Below, one piece after another: positions 37,503 to 45,590 of a stretch of 58,751 nucleotides of DNA (positions within the stretch are counted from its first letter, which is position 1; each line of letters opens with the position of its first letter). A model generated the notes under the pieces. It was not told where the DNA came from, searched no databases, and saw nothing but the letters and a program-made list of their open reading frames with translations. A program made the translations under genes and the position numbers. Source of the stretch: Ahniella sp. (GTDB lineage Bacteria; Pseudomonadota; Gammaproteobacteria; Xanthomonadales; Ahniellaceae); contig JADJRU010000024.1 in assembly GCA_016712105.1 (NCBI GenBank), positions 1 to 58,751 on the forward strand, given 5' to 3'.

Positions 37503-38240
37503 TCAATCGGCTTTCTTCATGTCGATGACGATCGCCGTGGCATACAGCCAGGCGCCGATCATCAGGACGAAATACAGGATGTCGCGCAAGTCCAGAACAC
37601 CCTTGCTGATGGCATTCGCATGGGTCAGGAACGACATGCCGGCAATGGCGTCGATCGCACCCTGCGGCAGGCCCAGGCCATGGAAGAAATCCAGCACCAT
37701 CGGGAATCCGGACAGCATCAACAGGAAACACGCGACCACGGTCAGGATGAAGGCGATGACCTGATTACGGGTGGCGGCCGACAGGCACGAACCCACCGCC
37801 AGGAAAGCACCGGCCATCAGGAAACTGCCGAAATATCCAGCCAGGATGGCGCCGTTGTCGGGATCGCCGAGATAGTTGACGGTGAACCAGATCGGCACGG
37901 TCAGCGCCAAGGCGATGCCCACAAACGCCCACGCGGCGAGGAACTTGCCGAACACCGCCTGCCACAAGGTGACCGGCAGGGTCAGCAACAATTCGATCGA
38001 GCCCGATTTGCGTTCTTCGGCCCACAGTCGCATGGCGACGGCTGGCACGAGAAACAGGAACAGCCACGGATGGAAGTTGAAGAACGGCTGCAGATCAGCC
38101 TGGCCGCGATCGTAGAAGCCACCCAGGTAGAACGTGAACGCCATCGCCAGGATCAGGAAGATGACGATGAACACATAGGCCACCGGTGTCGCGAAATAGC
38201 TGGCCAGTTCGCGCTTGAATACGATTCCGGTCGGATTCAT
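37503..38240 (-). CDS. gldF: ABC-2 type permease, GldF-like
   Basis: 245 aa with six membrane helices and the ABC-2 pattern: IVFKRELASYFATPVAYVFI at the N-terminus, MRLWAEERKSGSIELLLTLP for the coupling helix, and LSAATRNQVIAFILTVVACF. Its start overlaps the ATPase stop by four bases. Partner of the ATPase and GldG-like protein in an exporter in the inner membrane. Confidence 0.93.
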   Translation of the reverse strand: MNPTGIVFKRELASYFATPVAYVFIVIFLILAMAFTFYLGGFYDRGQADLQPFFNFHPWLFLFLVPAVAMRLWAEERKSGSIELLLTLPVTLWQAVFGKFLAAWAFVGIALALTVPIWFTVNYLGDPDNGAILAGYFGSFLMAGAFLAVGSCLSAATRNQVIAFILTVVACFLLMLSGFPMVLDFFHGLGLPQGAIDAIAGMSFLTHANAISKGVLDLRDILYFVLMIGAWLYATAIVIDMKKAD

Positions 38241-39178
38241 GCGGCCTCCTTCTTGGTCTGTTCGGCTTGCGTGATGGTGCGGAACACCTCGTCGAGCCGG
38301 CCCTGTTCAAGCGCCAGTTCGCGGAAGGCGATGTTCTTGTCCTTCAGTGCGGCAGTGACTGCGTTGAAGATCTGCCGGCCCTTCTTCGGGAACGCGGTGA
38401 CACGCTGATCCTGAGCATGGATCTCGACTGATGCGATGTCGGGCAGGGCGCCGAGCAGGTCGCGAACGGCCGCGGGGTTTTCGGCAGACAGGGACACCGC
38501 CTGGTGATAACGGGAACGTGCCTCAAGCGCAGCCGGCGTGTCGTCGGCCAGGACTTTGCCCTTGGCGATGATGATGGCGCGGTGGCATACGGCATGCACT
38601 TCTTCGAGGATATGCGTCGAGACGATGATCGTCTTGTCTTTCGACATGGCCTGAATCAGATTGCGCACTTCATGCTTCTGGTTCGGATCGAGACCGTCGG
38701 TGGGTTCGTCGAGGACCAGCACTTTCGGATCGTGCACGATGGCCTGCGCGAGGCCAACACGGCGCCGGAAGCCTTTCGACAAAGTGTCGATGGTCTGCTT
38801 CAGGACACCGCTGAGGCTCAGTCGGCCGATCGCGTCGTCCAGTTGGCGCTTGCGTGCCTGGCCGGTGAGGCCGCGCACGTCGGCGATGAATCCGAGGAAA
38901 TCGGCGACCGTCATTTCGCCGTAACTGGGCGCGCCTTCCGGCAGGTAGCCCATGGCCTGTTTGGCTTCGATGGGGTGGGTCTCGACATCAAAACCGCAGA
39001 CCAATGCCTGGCCCGAAGTGGGCGTGAGGAAACCGGCGACCATCTTCATGGTCGTGGACTTGCCGGCACCGTTCGGGCCGAGGAAACCGAGCACTTGCCC
39101 GGGTTCGACGGTGAAGCTGATGCTGTCCACGGCAGTCAGGGGGCCGTAGCGTTTACAAAGCTCGCGTGTCTCAATCAT
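38237..39178 (-). CDS. gldA: ABC transporter ATP-binding protein, GldA-like
   Basis: 313 aa from ATG 39178. Walker A GPNGAGKSTT (~38-47), Q-loop in AMGYLPEGAPSYGEMT, signature TLSKGFRRRVGLAQAI, Walker B VLVLDEPTDGLD and H-loop STHILEE are all intact. The C-terminal ~80 residues are the extra domain of this exporter class. First gene of the operon; upstream is a 212-base gap with a hairpin but no gene. It powers the ABC-2 permease encoded next. Confidence 0.95.
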   Translation of the reverse strand: MIETRELCKRYGPLTAVDSISFTVEPGQVLGFLGPNGAGKSTTMKMVAGFLTPTSGQALVCGFDVETHPIEAKQAMGYLPEGAPSYGEMTVADFLGFIADVRGLTGQARKRQLDDAIGRLSLSGVLKQTIDTLSKGFRRRVGLAQAIVHDPKVLVLDEPTDGLDPNQKHEVRNLIQAMSKDKTIIVSTHILEEVHAVCHRAIIIAKGKVLADDTPAALEARSRYHQAVSLSAENPAAVRDLLGALPDIASVEIHAQDQRVTAFPKKGRQIFNAVTAALKDKNIAFRELALEQGRLDEVFRTITQAEQTKKEAA

Positions 39179-39293
39179 GTTGGAGTTCTTTGGGTTGAGG
39201 GCGGATCGTGCCTGGGTCGGAATCCTGCACGGAGGCAGGCCGACGCGTCGGCGAGGTAGAGGCGACAAGGATAGATTTCAAGTCCGCCAGAAA

Positions 39294-39320
39294 GTTCCCC
39301 GGATCATGCTGTCGGGGAAC
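39294..39320. other. Perfect dyad upstream of the exporter operon
   Basis: GTTCCCCG (39294-39301) and CGGGGAAC (39313-39320) form an 8-bp stem with an 11-base loop, 115 bases before the ATPase start on the minus strand. It could be an operator, a leader hairpin or a second stem of the neighbouring terminator. Confidence 0.4.
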
Positions 39321-39351
39321 CAGAGCGCAGGAGTTTGTCGTGGGTTGCCTG

Positions 39352-39387
39352 CCCCAGAAACAACTTGCCCCGCCGGAGCGGGGCAAG
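39352..39387 (-). terminator. Rho-independent terminator of the SRPBCC/GyrI-like gene
   Basis: CTTGCCCCG (39364-39372) and CGGGGCAAG (39379-39387) form a perfect 9-bp stem; on the minus strand TTGTTTCTG follows. It starts 5 bases after the stop of the gene at 39392. Confidence 0.85.
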
Positions 39388-39391
39388 ATGA

Positions 39392-40441
39392 TCAAGGTTT
39401 CGGCGAGATCGGCAGGTAGACGTCGGTGATCGGATAACCGGTCACTTCATCGTCGCCCAACCAATAGTCGAACTGGCCGGTGCCGTCCCACGCATATTCA
39501 AAGCCGTGTGTGGCCGCATAGGCCTTCAATGCTTCACGCGGACCACGCGGCACGTTGATCGCCACTCGGTTGCCGATGTACTGCGTCTTCAGGACCATGC
39601 CTTCATAGCTGCGGCCCATGCGGACATTGCCGCTGACCGGCACGGAAACCGACGGAACCGGATACGCCATGCTGAAGTCGTTCGACTCTTCACCGATGAC
39701 ATTGATGATGCGCAGGCGGGCACCGGTTGGCTCGATCTTGTTCTGCTGCATGAACGTCTCGACCTGTTTCCAGGACTGGTCCATCAGGCCTTCGGCTTCA
39801 TCCCACTTGCGCGGGGCCGACGGAATGCCGCCACCCACGTAGAGGATGTCGTAACCCGGGATCTCCGTCTCTTCGACGGTGATCTGGCTGTAGTCGACAT
39901 ACGGAATGGTCGCCATCACTGCCGAGAAGCGGGCCAGTGCGGTTTCCATCTGTTCGCCGATGCGGCCGTCCAGGTACAAGCCGGCGTAACGACCCGGAAT
40001 GTCCATGCCGTAGTTGACGCGAGTGGTCCAGATGAGGTTCACGGCGCGTGTTTTCGCGTCCGGGATCATCAGGAACTCCATCGACTTGTCGGTGCCGCGC
40101 CAGTCGTTGTCGACTTGGAACGTGATCTTGGGTTCGTCTTCGAACTCGCTGCCGGTCAGCGTGAGCTTGCCGGAACCATACGATTCGGAGACGTATTCGA
40201 GCGTCGCGCCTTCCCCATACCGTTCGCCCGATTTGGCCAGCCGGATTCCGCCATCGGCGGACCACGGATTCCAGTCGTTGAAACGGTGGAAGCCGTTCAG
40301 CATGTCATACACCTGGGTGGTCGGGTTGCCCAACTCAACAGTGCGCTGAATACGCGCCTTGCTTGGCAGGAACAGGCCCAGGACCAGAAAAAACAACACG
40401 GCGATGATGGCCGCAATGACGAGTTCAACGATTCTCAACAT
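39392..40441 (-). CDS. SRPBCC / GyrI-like effector-binding protein
   Basis: 349 aa. An N-terminal membrane helix (~5-25, VELVIAAIIAVLFFLVLGLF) precedes an SRPBCC domain (~30-175: NGFHRFNDWNPWSADGG, TTRVNYGMDIPGRYAGLYLD) and a GyrI/AraC-effector-type ligand domain (~185-345: MQQNKIEPTGARLRIINVIG, FEYAWDGTGQFDYWLGDD). This pairing is widespread in gammaproteobacteria; ligand unknown. The anchor indicates membrane attachment. It ends at a strong terminator, and the adjacent two-component genes could control it (untested). Confidence 0.88.
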   Translation of the reverse strand: MLRIVELVIAAIIAVLFFLVLGLFLPSKARIQRTVELGNPTTQVYDMLNGFHRFNDWNPWSADGGIRLAKSGERYGEGATLEYVSESYGSGKLTLTGSEFEDEPKITFQVDNDWRGTDKSMEFLMIPDAKTRAVNLIWTTRVNYGMDIPGRYAGLYLDGRIGEQMETALARFSAVMATIPYVDYSQITVEETEIPGYDILYVGGGIPSAPRKWDEAEGLMDQSWKQVETFMQQNKIEPTGARLRIINVIGEESNDFSMAYPVPSVSVPVSGNVRMGRSYEGMVLKTQYIGNRVAINVPRGPREALKAYAATHGFEYAWDGTGQFDYWLGDDEVTGYPITDVYLPISPKP

Positions 40442-40541
40442 AGCGAAGGCTCAGGAAAGGGCCAGGAAAAGGTTGTGCATGGTACTGAATACCGGGTCAC
40501 TAACGCTATCGCGGTGATTCCGGGGTTTCGGAACGGGTGTT

Positions 40542-41183
40542 TCAAACGATTCCCATCTCGAACGCCTTCAATACAGCACGTGTGCGGTCCCGTACACCCA
40601 GTTTCGACAGGATGTTGGAGACATGATTCTTCACCGTGCCCTCCGCGACCCCCAGCGAGTTGGCGATTTCCTTGTTGCTGTAGCCGCCGGCCATCAGTCT
40701 CAGGATCTCGGTTTCCCGCTCGGTCAGCGGGTCTGGCTGCTCCAGGCTGGCGAACTGGTTCTGCATATGCTCCAGGCCTGCGAGCAGGCGCTGGGTCACG
40801 GCAGGCTTGACCAGACTGCCGCCCGAAGCGACGGTTTTGACGGCATCGACCAGTTGGTCGAGCGAAACGTCTTTGAGCAAATACCCCTTGGCGCCGGCTT
40901 TCAGGCCCGCCAGCACGAGCTGGTCGTCGTCAAAAGTCGTCAGGATGATGGTCGGCGGCAGTTCGCCGCGGGCCGTCAGGGTCTTCAGCACATCCAGGCC
41001 GGACTGATTGGGCATGCGCATGTCGAGCAGGACCACGTCGGGCTTGACCTTCGGGATGATGTCGATGGCTTGGGTGCCATCATTGGCTTCCGCGACCACA
41101 CGAATGGAATCGGACAGCTCAAGCAGGCTGCGGATGCCCTGGCGAACCAGGGTTTGGTCATCGACCAGCAGAACGGAAATCAT
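40542..41183 (-). CDS. NarL/LuxR-type response regulator
   Basis: 213 aa. Receiver domain ~1-120 with DD at the start (LLVDDQ), phospho-accepting Asp in VVLLDMRMPNQSG, and K in KGYLLKD. The LuxR-type HTH is at ~150-208: LTERETEILRLMAGGYSNKE, IANSLGVAEGTVKNHVSNIL. Start overlaps the histidine kinase stop by four bases (ATGA). Targets unknown; the resident pair resembles DesK/DesR and LiaSR types. Confidence 0.95.
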   Translation of the reverse strand: MISVLLVDDQTLVRQGIRSLLELSDSIRVVAEANDGTQAIDIIPKVKPDVVLLDMRMPNQSGLDVLKTLTARGELPPTIILTTFDDDQLVLAGLKAGAKGYLLKDVSLDQLVDAVKTVASGGSLVKPAVTQRLLAGLEHMQNQFASLEQPDPLTERETEILRLMAGGYSNKEIANSLGVAEGTVKNHVSNILSKLGVRDRTRAVLKAFEMGIV

Positions 41184-42406
41184 GGTTTGGCCTCCAGCGG
41201 AATCCAGGCGTCAATCGAAAAACCCTTGCCGGGAGCGGATTGCCAGGTGAGGCCGCCTCCGACTTCTTGAAAACGTTCGAGCATGCCCGACAGACCATTG
41301 CCGGCGCGGATCGCTTCCACGCCACGGCCGTCATCGCGGGCCGACAGTTCGATGCGGCTGCCAGTCTGACTCAGTGCCAGCCAAAAATTGCGCGCATCGG
41401 CGTGACGCATACAATTGGTCAGCAATTCCTGCGCCGTCCGCAGCAACACATGCGCAAATCGAGCATCTTCGATGCGCAGCGTGTCGGCCAGATTCAGGTG
41501 CACTTTGGGCTCGGGCACCCCTTCGGTCAGGGCTTTCAGCGCGGCGCCGAGGTCGATTTCAGCTTCCTCGCGCATCTGTCCCACCACTTCGCGCACATCG
41601 GAGAGCAGCAACTTGGCCACACTCTGGGCCTGCCGGACCTTGTCCTGGGCTTGCCCACTGACCAGATGGCTCGCCACTTCAAGGTTCAACGTGAGCACGG
41701 TCAGATGGTGGCCGACCAGATCATGCAGCTCCCGCGCAATCCGTACGCGCTCGGCGATCCGGCTGGATTCGGCCAGCAGCGCGCGTGTGGCACGTAACTC
41801 GGAGTTGAGGCGGCGTTGTTCTTCCCGGGCCTCGGCCTGATCCTTCGCAACCACCGAGGTGGCGAACGTGAAGCTGGAGAAGCCGAGATACAGGAAACTC
41901 TGCAAGACGGCGTCAAACCAGCCGTAGATCGGCTCCCCGAACTCATCCTTCAGACCGAGGAACACCGGCAACAGGCTGGCGTTCTGCAGGATCGCCCAGA
42001 TTGTTGCCGCCCGGCTCGACAGCATCCAGGGCAGCACACCGGCAATCACCAGCAACAGGATGCCCGACAGGCCGCTCTGGCTGAACCAGGAAATGGCCAC
42101 CGCGGCCAGATTCATGACGGCCAACAGCGGAACTCGCACAAATCGTGCGCGGCTGGCGCCCAGATCCCGCGTGGCGAACCAGAACCCCACGCCGAACGCC
42201 AGATAGGCCACCCACCAGCCAATCAGTGCGCTGATGTCGGCTTCGGAGATCTCGCCAGGCAGTGGCCGGTTCAGCAGCCAGGCGAGGACGGCACGCAGGC
42301 GACTGGCGTCCAGGCTTTCCCTCAATAACGGAATGCCAACGCAGGCGTAGGTAAACAACCCGGCGTATCGGAGCCAATTGACGTGCGAGAGTCCAAGGAA
42401 GCGCAT
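41180..42406 (-). CDS. Membrane sensor histidine kinase (HisKA_3 type)
   Basis: About 408 aa from the ATG at 42406 (an upstream in-frame start at 42445 is possible). Roughly five to six membrane helices fill residues ~10-180, with almost no periplasmic domain, so it probably senses the membrane itself. The H-box is RIARELHDLVGHHLTVL; the ATP-binding part shows ELLTNCMRHADARNF (N-box) and ARDDGRGVEAIRAGNGLSGM (G-box). Pairs with the response regulator that overlaps it. A divergent promoter region of ~150 bases separates it from the GNAT gene. Confidence 0.93.
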   Translation of the reverse strand: MRFLGLSHVNWLRYAGLFTYACVGIPLLRESLDASRLRAVLAWLLNRPLPGEISEADISALIGWWVAYLAFGVGFWFATRDLGASRARFVRVPLLAVMNLAAVAISWFSQSGLSGILLLVIAGVLPWMLSSRAATIWAILQNASLLPVFLGLKDEFGEPIYGWFDAVLQSFLYLGFSSFTFATSVVAKDQAEAREEQRRLNSELRATRALLAESSRIAERVRIARELHDLVGHHLTVLTLNLEVASHLVSGQAQDKVRQAQSVAKLLLSDVREVVGQMREEAEIDLGAALKALTEGVPEPKVHLNLADTLRIEDARFAHVLLRTAQELLTNCMRHADARNFWLALSQTGSRIELSARDDGRGVEAIRAGNGLSGMLERFQEVGGGLTWQSAPGKGFSIDAWIPLEAKP

Positions 42407-42565
42407 GCCATGATCATAGGAACAAGACAAGTGCCGCGACAGCAAACGAATGGCCTATTCGCCGATTATTCCGATGTCTGATCCCCATCCGCACTGCGCT
42501 GCGCCATGTCGACGGGCGGCGACCATGGCATACTGTGAAGGATTTGAACCAGGGATGCTGCCCGA

Positions 42566-43153
42566 ATGTCTGTTTTGATTCGTGACATACAAAGCCACGA
42601 TTTGGATCATGTGCTGGCTCTGAACAACAATGCCGGCGACAGCATCCTGCCCCTGGACGCCGCTCGCTTGCGCATGTTTTTTGATCATGCCGCCTATTTC
42701 CGGGTGGCCATCATCGATGAACACATTGCCGGTTTCCTGATCGCTCTTTGTCCGGGGCTCGATTACGCCAGCCCGAACTATCGCTTCTTCCAGGCGACGT
42801 TCGACAACTTCGTCTACATCGATCGAATCGTCGTGGCGCAGGCGTACCGCCGCCATGGCCTCGGCCGTATCTTCTATGCCGACGTGCAGGGTTTCGCCGA
42901 AGTCCGCGCGCCCAAGTTGTGCTGCGAGATCTTCCTCGAGCCGCGTGACGACGCATCCGTGCTGTTCCATGGCAGCTACGGCTTCCGCGAAGTCGGCCAG
43001 CAAGTGGTCGGCAACGATCGCCGGGTCGGCCTGCTGGCGAAAGAGCTTTGCAGTTGGCCGTTCGTGCGCGACACCTACGAGCGTCTGCCTGACTTGCCAT
43101 GGCTCAGCGAACGAGCCACGCGCGCACCACTCGCCCGCGCGGCCAATGACTGA
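42566..43153 (+). CDS. GNAT-family N-acetyltransferase
   Basis: 195 aa. A GNAT fold with motif A (VYIDRIVVAQAYRRHGLGRI, the Q/RxxGxG/A-like acetyl-CoA loop) and motif B (CEIFLEPRDDASVLFHGSYG). Substrate unknown; similar proteins are annotated as hypothetical acetyltransferases in Xanthomonadales. AGGG precedes the ATG at 42566. Its last 8 bases overlap the downstream gene, indicating coupling. Confidence 0.9.
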   Translation: MSVLIRDIQSHDLDHVLALNNNAGDSILPLDAARLRMFFDHAAYFRVAIIDEHIAGFLIALCPGLDYASPNYRFFQATFDNFVYIDRIVVAQAYRRHGLGRIFYADVQGFAEVRAPKLCCEIFLEPRDDASVLFHGSYGFREVGQQVVGNDRRVGLLAKELCSWPFVRDTYERLPDLPWLSERATRAPLARAAND

Positions 43154-43631
43154 AGCAAACACGCCGTCGACCGTGCTCACCATCGGTGAGTTCGGTCTGG
43201 CTGCAGTGCAATCCCTGGTCGACCAATTGGGCCTGCGTCTGCATCACGTGGCGGACGGCGAGCCGATTCCCGGTTCCTACTGGGGTGATTCCGAAGCCGG
43301 CATCATCGGCACCAATCTGTATGGGCGAGCCGACACGCCGATGCACTCGCTGCTGCACGAGGCCTGCCATGTGCTGGTGGCCGATCCGGCGCGTCGTGAA
43401 TCCATCCACACCGACGCCTCCGACAGCATCGCCGAAGAAGACGCGACCTGTTATCTGCAGTTGCTGATTGCCAGTCGTGTGGCGGGCTTCGGGTTCGATC
43501 GAGCCTGTGCCGACATGGATGCCTGGGGCTACACGTTTCGGCTGGGGTCGGCCAAGGCCTGGTTCGAACAGGATGCCGAGGAGGCGCGTGCGTTCATCGC
43601 CGCAAGGCCCGATCTGAGTGTCTGGCTGTGA
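43146..43631 (+). CDS. Putative minimal zinc peptidase (HExxH protein)
   Basis: 161 aa, intact. A zinc-binding HExxH sits in LLHEACHVLVADPARRESIH (residues ~70-90), with EED in SDSIAEEDATCYLQLLIAS as a possible third ligand. The arrangement resembles ImmA/IrrE-like or small gluzincin-like proteins. Homologues seem common but uncharacterised in Xanthomonadales (from memory). No signal peptide, so cytosolic. The start lies inside the GNAT gene, eight bases before its stop. An alternative reading as a non-catalytic metal-binding protein cannot be excluded. Confidence 0.75.
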   Translation: MTEANTPSTVLTIGEFGLAAVQSLVDQLGLRLHHVADGEPIPGSYWGDSEAGIIGTNLYGRADTPMHSLLHEACHVLVADPARRESIHTDASDSIAEEDATCYLQLLIASRVAGFGFDRACADMDAWGYTFRLGSAKAWFEQDAEEARAFIAARPDLSVWL

Positions 43632-43665
43632 AAACCCAAGAATTTTTTCTGTGGGAGCGGCGATT

Positions 43666-44826
43666 TCAACCGGTCAGTGCAACGGTTTGCCCCAGCTTTT
43701 GTGCTGGGCATATGAATCCTAACGTCTGCCTCGGTCGATCGTTAAGCTCTTTTGCAACCTTGTTCAGCTGCGCCTGAGTGAACTGCGATAGATCAGTTCC
43801 CTTCGGAAAGTACTGACGCAAGAGCCCGTTGGTGTTCTCGTTGCTGCCACGTTGCCAAGGGCTTTGAGGATCACAGAAGTAGACCTGAACGTCGGTCGCG
43901 ATAGTGAAATCCTTGTGCTTCGCCATCTCGGTGCCACGGTCCCATGTGACCGATTTCCGAAGTTCGACTGGCAGGCTGCGGATGCGTTTGGTTAGCGCAG
44001 GGACAACATCATTGGTGCTCTTGCCAGGAACCTTGACCAGCATCACGAACCGACTATGACGCTCCACCAACGTCGCGATATGGCTATTGCCGGAACCGCT
44101 AAGTAGGTCGCCTTCCCAGTGACCCGGGACCGCGCGATCGGCCACTTCGGCGGGACGCTCGCTGATCGACACAGCATCCACAATCTGGCCTCGACCAAAG
44201 CCGCTACGAGTGGCCGTTTTCGCTCGTCGCGTCGGCCGCCGGCTGCGCAGCAACGCCGTCAACTCCTTATTCAGCGCGCCTCGCGCCTGAATGAACAGGG
44301 TCTTGTAAGTCGTCTCGTGCGACATGCGCATGTCCTCGTTCTCGGGGTAGGTCTGCTTGAGCCATCCATCGATCTGCTGGGGAGACCAACGCTTCGCAAG
44401 CTTTGCCGCGACCGTATACCTCAATTTGCGATTCAATGAGAGACGACACGGCTTCGGGCGACATGCCTTCTTCCAGGCGCGTTCATCTGCGTCCACAGCC
44501 CGATAGGCCGACCTCCCGCCGTTACGATTTACCTCACGACTAACCGTCGACGGAGCTCGCTCCAGATCCTTGGCTATGCGTCGGAACGAATGCCCGGCGA
44601 CCAGACCTCGTGACACCTGTTCTCGATCGCCAACCGAAAGCGCCGATGCGGCCCGTGTTCGGTCCGCAGGGGCCACACCACCGTACCTGTGAACCACGCG
44701 TCGGAGACTATCCTTCGAGCACTCAAGCACCTTTGCAATCGATACCGTCGTCTCGCCTAGCTTCCAGCGGCGCCACAGTTCTTGTTGCTCCGGCCTTGAA
44801 AGCCCCCTCTTGCCAATGCTGCTCAT
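43666..44826 (-). CDS. IS30-family transposase
   Basis: 386 aa from the ATG at 44826 (MSSIGKRGLS). N-terminal HTH regions (LGETTVSIAKVLECSKDSL, HSFRRIAKDLERAPSTVSRE) and a C-terminal integrase-like DDE domain: HWEGDLLSGSGNSHIATLVE (first D), VTWDRGTEMAKHKDF (second D) and FCDPQSPWQRGSNENTNGLL (E) followed by the IS30 ending LNDRPRQTLGFICPAQ. All catalytic residues are present, so it is probably active. The stop codon lies inside the left inverted repeat. Confidence 0.96.
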   Translation of the reverse strand: MSSIGKRGLSRPEQQELWRRWKLGETTVSIAKVLECSKDSLRRVVHRYGGVAPADRTRAASALSVGDREQVSRGLVAGHSFRRIAKDLERAPSTVSREVNRNGGRSAYRAVDADERAWKKACRPKPCRLSLNRKLRYTVAAKLAKRWSPQQIDGWLKQTYPENEDMRMSHETTYKTLFIQARGALNKELTALLRSRRPTRRAKTATRSGFGRGQIVDAVSISERPAEVADRAVPGHWEGDLLSGSGNSHIATLVERHSRFVMLVKVPGKSTNDVVPALTKRIRSLPVELRKSVTWDRGTEMAKHKDFTIATDVQVYFCDPQSPWQRGSNENTNGLLRQYFPKGTDLSQFTQAQLNKVAKELNDRPRQTLGFICPAQKLGQTVALTG

Positions 44827-44869
44827 CCCATTCTCCCGGTCGATGCGCTCTGTTGCATCGACCGGTTGA
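43666..44869 (-). mobile_element. IS30-family insertion sequence
   Basis: Bounded by inverted repeats TCAACCGGTCAGTGCAAC (43666-43683) and GTTGCATCGACCGGTTGA (44852-44869), which match at 16 of 18 positions. It encodes one transposase. The left flank GTGGGAGCGGC and the right flank CCGCGGCTTCAGCCGCGATG look like halves of a xanthomonad/pseudomonad REP palindrome, so the element appears to sit in a REP-like sequence. The exact ends and the short target duplication are uncertain. Confidence 0.85.
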
Positions 44870-45177
44870 GACCACCGCGGCTTCAGCCGCGATGCGACGT
44901 TGTCCAATCCGTGCAAGCCCTCCCCGATGTCCGGGGAGGGTTGGGAGGGGTTTAGGCAAACACTTCGCCCTTGTGCTTCGCAAAGCGAAGCGCAAGGAGC
45001 GGTGGTCTCAACCGATCGATGCGTTGTGTTGCATCGACCGGTTGAGACCGCCGCGGCTTCAGCCGCGATGCGACGTTGCCTGAGCCTTGCAAGCCCTCCC
45101 CGATGTTCGGGGAGGGTTGGGGAGGGGTTAGGCAAACACTTCGCCTTTTGTGCTTCGCGAAGCGAAGCGCAAGGAGC
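44841..45177. repeat. Two tandem ~176-bp imperfect repeats with IS-end and REP-like palindromes
   Basis: Unit A (44841-~45003) and unit B (45017-45177) share, in order: GCATCGACCGGTTGAGACC, CGCGGCTTCAGCCGCG, CAAGCCCTCCCCGATGT, GGGGAGGGTTGG, TTAGGCAAACACTTCGCC and GCGAAGCGCAAGGAGC. Unit A contains the right inverted repeat of the IS30 element; unit B carries another copy of it at 45028-45045, facing an opposite copy at ~45008-45022. Apart from the IS end this 329-base stretch (44870-45198) holds no gene. Confidence 0.8.
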
Positions 45178-45198
45178 CGTGCTCGCCCGAATCCCTGC

Positions 45199-45459
45199 CT
45201 AGTGCGCCCGCTTCAGGCGAATCAGCGAAGAGATTTCATCGTCGCCATGGCCTTGTGCCATCAGGCTGCCGTAGTCATGCAGGCACTTGTCGACAATCGA
45301 GTGATCGGTGCCGGCCGCTTCGGCGAGGGCCTTCACGATCAGCAGGTCCTTGTGCAGCAGGGCGAGCTTGAAGCCGCTGCTGAACTGGTTTGCCAGCATG
45401 GTTGGGCCAGGGCGTTCCATGAACCAGTTCTGCGCACCCATGCCAAAGAGGGTTTGCAC
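45199..45459 (-). pseudogene. C-terminal fragment of a 3-hydroxyisobutyrate dehydrogenase-like gene
   Basis: About 85 residues (MGAQNWFMERPGPTMLANQF to HGDDEISSLIRLKRAH), almost the same as the end of the intact gene at 51046-51906; most of the ~255 bases match by eye. It is cut at the N-terminal side at ~45455, immediately before the RHS gene promoter region. The pair forms a direct repeat around the RHS locus. Not expected to be functional: the NAD-binding domain and the catalytic lysine are absent. Confidence 0.9.
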
Positions 45460-45590
45460 CGATCGAAAACGCCATGAGGTTGAACGGATCCCTGTATGTG
45501 ATAAACTGTAAACAGCTTAACCTGTGGGACCTGAAATCAGGGATCTACCCCGCAGCGTTCCTGTCAATCTGCTCATCTTGGGGTCACAAC

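Noticed and set aside
35621..37528. Long plus-strand open frame of 635 codons opposite the GldG-like gene
   Set aside because: It mirrors a gene with clear ABC auxiliary-domain motifs and membrane helices in high-GC DNA, where antisense frames are often open by chance.
44610..45477. Several plus-strand frames opposite and beside the IS30 transposase
   Set aside because: They consist of transposase antisense and palindromic repeat sequence; the only protein homology is the dehydrogenase fragment on the minus strand.
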